Part shown: positions 60,891-64,000 of the stretch, in pieces | Layout of the letters: every line of letters starts with the position of its first letter | How positions within the stretch are numbered: position 1 is the stretch's first letter | Source of the DNA: an uncultured Phascolarctobacterium sp. | GTDB lineage: Bacteria; Bacillota; Negativicutes; Acidaminococcales; Acidaminococcaceae | Assembly: GCA_900545535.1 (NCBI GenBank) | Contig: UQZN01000014.1 | Span: 8,789-72,788 of the forward strand | Direction of reading: 5' to 3' | DNA: 64,000 nt | Notes under the pieces: generated by a model | Told to the model about the DNA's origin: nothing | Seen by the model: only the letters and a program-made list of their open reading frames with translations | The model's database searches: none | Translations under genes and position numbers: made by a program

Positions 60891-62141
60891 ATGGAACGCA
60901 AAGTTATCCAAGTCGAGGAACGTCCGCCGCTTCTGCTCAACATTCCGCTCAGTATCCAGCATCTGTTTGCAATGTTCGGCGCAACTGTGCTCGTGCCGTT
61001 TCTTTTCAATGTCAATCCTACTACCTGTTTGTTTATGAATGGTATTGGCACATTATTGTATATTTTTCTTACCAAAGGCAAAATACCTTCTTATCTTGGT
61101 TCCAGTTTTGCTTTTATTTCCCCGGTAATGGTCATTCTAAGTACATCCAGTTACTCTGACGCCCAATCCGGTTTTATCGTTTTCGGTCTTATCTTCATTT
61201 TATTTTCCCTCATTATCAAATATACCGGCACCGGTTGGATAGACGTTATTTTCCCACCTGCCTGTATGGGTGCCATCATCGCTGTTATCGGCCTGGAGCT
61301 TGCGCCTACGGCGGCAGGCATGGCCGGTCTTACAGGTGATGTGATCGATTTCCGGAATATTGCGGTTTCCATGTTTACTCTGGCTGTGACGATTATCGGT
61401 TCCGTGGCTTTTAAAGGCTTTCTTTCTATTATTCCTATTTTATTCGGCGTTATCTGCGGCTATATCTTCTCTTTCTTTATGGGGCTGGTAGATTTAGCTC
61501 CTGTCGCAGCCGCCCCGTGGTTCCAGCTGCCGCATTTTTATCAGCCTACCTTCAATATCAATGCGATCCTGATCATTGCTCCGGCTGCTTTAGTAGTGCT
61601 GGCCGAACACATCGGCCATTTAGTAGTTACCGGCAACGTAGTAGAACGTAACCTGATCAAAGATCCGGGTCTGGCGCGTTCACTTTTTGCTGACGGCTGC
61701 TCCAATGTCCTGTCCGGTTTCTTCGGTGCTACTCCTAATACCACTTACGGTGAAAATATCGGCGTTATGGCCATCACTAAAGTTTACAGCGTATGGGTCA
61801 TCGGCGGTGCGGCAGTCATGGCGATTTGCCTTTCCTTTGTTGGTAAGTTGTCCGAGCTTATCCGCAGTATCCCCGTTCCCGTCATGGGCGGCGTCTGCAT
61901 CCTGCTGTTCGGCGTTATTGCTGCTTCCGGGATCAGGGTACTGGTTGAAAGTAAGGTCGATTACAGCAAGTCTGCTAATCTTGTAATGTCCTCTGTAATT
62001 ATGATCGTCGGCCTCAGCGGCGCCAAACTTACCTTCGGAACGATCAGCGTTCAGGGTATGGTTCTGGCAACACTGGTTGCCATTTTGATGAGTCTGACCT
62101 TTAAACTGCTTGATTCTTTAGGTTTGATGCGTAAAGATTGA
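60891..62141 (+). CDS. uraA: Uracil permease (NCS2 family)
   Basis: 416 residues, about 12-14 membrane helices. The UraA-type N-terminal QHLFAMFGATVLVP, the substrate-site LAEHIGHLV and FGATPNTTYGENIGVMA are diagnostic for uracil:proton symporters. GAGG lies before the ATG. It has its own promoter and terminator and no pyr genes nearby. Confidence 0.94.
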   Translation: MERKVIQVEERPPLLLNIPLSIQHLFAMFGATVLVPFLFNVNPTTCLFMNGIGTLLYIFLTKGKIPSYLGSSFAFISPVMVILSTSSYSDAQSGFIVFGLIFILFSLIIKYTGTGWIDVIFPPACMGAIIAVIGLELAPTAAGMAGLTGDVIDFRNIAVSMFTLAVTIIGSVAFKGFLSIIPILFGVICGYIFSFFMGLVDLAPVAAAPWFQLPHFYQPTFNINAILIIAPAALVVLAEHIGHLVVTGNVVERNLIKDPGLARSLFADGCSNVLSGFFGATPNTTYGENIGVMAITKVYSVWVIGGAAVMAICLSFVGKLSELIRSIPVPVMGGVCILLFGVIAASGIRVLVESKVDYSKSANLVMSSVIMIVGLSGAKLTFGTISVQGMVLATLVAILMSLTFKLLDSLGLMRKD

Positions 62142-62157
62142 TGTAAAAAGTTTCGTA

Positions 62158-62196
62158 AAAAAAGACCTTACCTTTTGCAAAAGGTAAGGTCTTTTT
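62158..62196. terminator. Bidirectional terminator
   Basis: A 16-bp stem AAAGACCTTACCTTTT/AAAAGGTAAGGTCTTT between uraA and the hydrogenase-like gene. Confidence 0.92.
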
Positions 62197-62232
62197 GCTT
62201 CATTCAGGCAAAGCAAGAGACTAGCGCCGTCA

Positions 62233-63720
62233 TTATACTTTCATATTAACTTTTTTGACTGCTTCAACTGCTTCGTTATCATCATGCAGTTTTTTCTGCT
62301 GTGCTTCAGCAGCATATTTTTTCAGCAATACCGTTACGAGGCCCGGCTCCGTCAGCCCACCCGGACCGTCGATACAGCCACGGTCACAGGCCATGCCTTC
62401 AAACAGCTCACATTTTATCTTACCGTCAATAACTTTTTGCAGATCTTCAAGGCAATGCTCCAAGCCACTGGCATAATGCATAGCCGGTTCAGGACGCCCT
62501 GCTTCCTGCAGTGCATGGGCTACAGCCCCCTGTACCCCTTTGTGCAAAGGGAAGGAAATACCGAAGCCTGATGCTTTGGTAGCGTATTCTTCAGGTGTAA
62601 CTGCGGCCGGGTCAATCCCCGCTCCTTCCAGCATACAGAATAATTCTTCAAAGGTCAGCACATAATCAATGGCATCAGAGAACTGTCTGGCTTCACCCTT
62701 TTTAGCTATACAAGGCCCGATAAAAACTGTAACGGCATCCGGATATTTTGTTTTTACATAGCGTCCGCAAGCAACCATCGGCGAAACTGTAGTAGAAATT
62801 TTATCGATATGCTCGGGCAAATGCTGTTTAATAAGGGAAACAAACGAGGAACAGCAGGAGCTGGTAATAAAGCTTTGCTGCGCCGGCACTTTTTCCATAA
62901 ATTCTTCCGCTTCATGTAATGCCGCCATATCGGCTCCGACAGCAACTTCTTCGACACCGGCAAAACCCATTTTCTTGATAGCGGCAACTATCTGTTCAGG
63001 CGTTACTTTAAAACCCAGCTGCCCTATAAAAGAGGGCGCCAGCAGCGCATAGACCTGCTGCCCGCTTTTGATAGTCTGGATAAGCTGTACGATACTGCTG
63101 CGTTCGTCGATTGCCCCAAAAGGACAGGCGCTGCGGCAGGCACCGCATTGAACGCATTTCTGCGTATCGATTTTCGCTTTCCTGTCAGCACCTGCCGTAA
63201 TCGCATCTAAAGGACAGGCACGTTCACAGGGACGGCTTACTTCAATGATCGCCCCATAAGGGCAGACTTTTTTACACATACCACATTCTATACATTTACT
63301 TTTATCTATATAGGCCCTGTTCTGGTGAATAGAAATAGCCTGTTTAGGGCATTTGTTCATACATTTATGGGCTACACAATGGCGGCAAGCATCGGTGATC
63401 AAAAATTTGTCGATCGGACACTGATCACAGGCTTCCGGTAAAACATCGATAATTGGCAATTCTTTATTGACAGGCTCTGCTAAAGCACGAGTAGAAGCTT
63501 CCACGATGTTCAGGTCTACCGTAAGTCCCAACGCCATGTTGATACGATTCTTTAACACCGCCCGTTCTTTATGCACACAACAGCGCACACGCGGGCCATC
63601 TTCAGTTACAACGCTGTAGAGTATATCATAAACATGCTCCGGTAAAGTACCCTGCCATGTAAATTTTGCCAAACCTGTTAAAACAGCACGACGGAATTTA
63701 GTAACTTCAGTCAGTTCCAT
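62233..63720 (-). CDS. Monomeric [FeFe]-hydrogenase-like iron-sulfur protein (group B type)
   Basis: 495 residues. The N-terminal half carries many cluster motifs (CDQCPID, CRHCVAHKCMNKCP, CIECGMCKKVCP, CERACP, CVQCGACRSACP). The C-terminal half has the three H-cluster signatures: L1 TSSCCSSF, L2 FIGPCIAKKGEA and L3 EGMACDRGCIDGPGG. L1 departs from TSCCPxW (Pro to Ser, Trp to Phe), which fits group B enzymes, whose activity is poorly known. It may oxidise or evolve hydrogen, or sense it. No maturase gene (hydEFG) is nearby. The start 63720 has GGAGG 8 bases upstream. Confidence 0.85.
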   Translation of the reverse strand: MELTEVTKFRRAVLTGLAKFTWQGTLPEHVYDILYSVVTEDGPRVRCCVHKERAVLKNRINMALGLTVDLNIVEASTRALAEPVNKELPIIDVLPEACDQCPIDKFLITDACRHCVAHKCMNKCPKQAISIHQNRAYIDKSKCIECGMCKKVCPYGAIIEVSRPCERACPLDAITAGADRKAKIDTQKCVQCGACRSACPFGAIDERSSIVQLIQTIKSGQQVYALLAPSFIGQLGFKVTPEQIVAAIKKMGFAGVEEVAVGADMAALHEAEEFMEKVPAQQSFITSSCCSSFVSLIKQHLPEHIDKISTTVSPMVACGRYVKTKYPDAVTVFIGPCIAKKGEARQFSDAIDYVLTFEELFCMLEGAGIDPAAVTPEEYATKASGFGISFPLHKGVQGAVAHALQEAGRPEPAMHYASGLEHCLEDLQKVIDGKIKCELFEGMACDRGCIDGPGGLTEPGLVTVLLKKYAAEAQQKKLHDDNEAVEAVKKVNMKV

Positions 63721-63756
63721 ATGATATACCTCCAGTGTAAAGTTCTGTACAAGATT

Positions 63757-63785
63757 ATTGTACCGTTTTTTATTCAAATCAGCAA
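63757..63785 (-). promoter_or_regulatory. Promoter of the hydrogenase-like gene
   Basis: Minus-strand TTGCTG (63780-63785), 17-base spacer, TACAAT (63757-63762). Confidence 0.65.
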
Positions 63786-63840
63786 ATAAAAGAAGTTAGA
63801 AAATTATACTGACGCCTATAGAAAAAATAGATCAACTTTT

Positions 63841-63863
63841 TATCTCACGCGCATGCTCCTTTT
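63841..63863. repeat. 23-bp direct repeat, copy 1
   Basis: Identical to 63925-63947; begins TATCTCACGCGCATGC. On the minus strand each copy reads as a ribosome-site-like AAGGAGC followed by ATG and a three-codon frame. No gene is seen from here to the window end. Confidence 0.7.
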
Positions 63864-63924
63864 TGTACACCGGCGGTCAGAGGATGTTATCTCGCTGCGC
63901 CATACTTCGGCTACGGCAGCTTTC

Positions 63925-63947
63925 TATCTCACGCGCATGCTCCTTTT
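63925..63947. repeat. 23-bp direct repeat, copy 2
   Basis: Second copy, 84 bases after the first. The segment between them contains a partial match (TTATCTCGCTGCGCC) to the GC-rich patch near 55035. The array may continue beyond the window. Confidence 0.7.
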
Positions 63948-64000
63948 CGTCGCCTGCTCTGTGAAAGCTCTCTGTCTCGGTCGTTCACTTCTCTTCGCTC

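Noticed and set aside
1..64000. CRISPR arrays, prophage, insertion sequences, tRNA or rRNA genes
   Set aside because: I saw no regularly spaced repeats, transposase or integrase motifs, structural phage genes, or tRNA/rRNA signatures. The only direct repeat pair is at the right edge and is not array-like.

Overview
The window reads as the chromosome of an anaerobic, non-model Firmicute. Firmicutes markers are a tryptophan T-box leader, class A RNase P RNA, YqeG, YhaM, TrmK, NrdR, DUF881 and small basic protein in the division cluster, and housekeeping promoters close to TTGACA/TATAAT. Anaerobic markers are NrdDG, rubrerythrin with a PerR-like regulator, FeoAB and a monomeric [FeFe]-hydrogenase-like protein. 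No sporulation gene is seen, not even in the division cluster where clostridia keep spoVD and spoVE. A member of the Negativicutes is my best guess. It is an inference; nothing in the window proves it.

Layout. 1-7.8 kb (minus strand): a nitrilase-family fragment, YqeG, a histidine kinase/response regulator pair, an NlpC/P60 hydrolase, a GT2 glycosyltransferase, rnpB, YhaM, a Nif3-like protein and TrmK. 7.9-15.7 kb: peptidase T, then a complete trpEGDCFBA operon behind a T-box with a UGG specifier. 16-19.6 kb: an SH3 protein, a PheC-type cyclohexadienyl dehydratase that looks like a solute-binding protein, and a redox cluster of a 40-residue CxxC protein, a membrane polyferredoxin and a TlpA-like thioredoxin. 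19.6-28.4 kb: aldehyde dehydrogenase, DinB, an SLC13-type permease, DUF134 with Mrp, a sulfonate/nitrate-type ABC importer and a C_GCAxxG_C_C protein. 28.4-31.4 kb: nrdR-nrdD-nrdG, where NrdD lacks a recognisable glycyl-radical motif. 31.5-45.3 kb: the division and wall cluster mraZ-rsmH-ftsL-murE-murF-mraY-murD-murG-murC-ddl-ftsQ-DUF881-sbp-ftsZ, without ftsI, ftsW, murB or ftsA. 45.4-49 kb: perR-rubrerythrin divergent from feoAB.

49.0-55.4 kb is the most unusual segment. On the minus strand it encodes a second, divergent FtsZ/tubulin-like GTPase, a lipoprotein with a von Willebrand A-type metal site, and a 930-residue protein with four membrane helices followed by an actin/Hsp70-type ATPase fold. 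A frameshifted XRE regulator with a C-terminal zinc finger follows, its start codon overlapping the ATPase stop. Upstream lie a 21-codon leader ORF overlapping the GTPase start, a promoter with seven Gs in its spacer, a perfect 11-bp palindrome and the remnant of another XRE gene. I read this as a membrane-spanning system pairing a tubulin-type with an actin-type nucleotidase. Its function is unknown.

55.4-64 kb: two secreted proteins of unknown function, a small transaldolase-like aldolase, an AbgA-like amidohydrolase, two small proteins, a SIMPL-domain protein, a uracil permease and the hydrogenase-like iron-sulfur protein. The right edge holds a 23-bp direct repeat and no recognisable gene.
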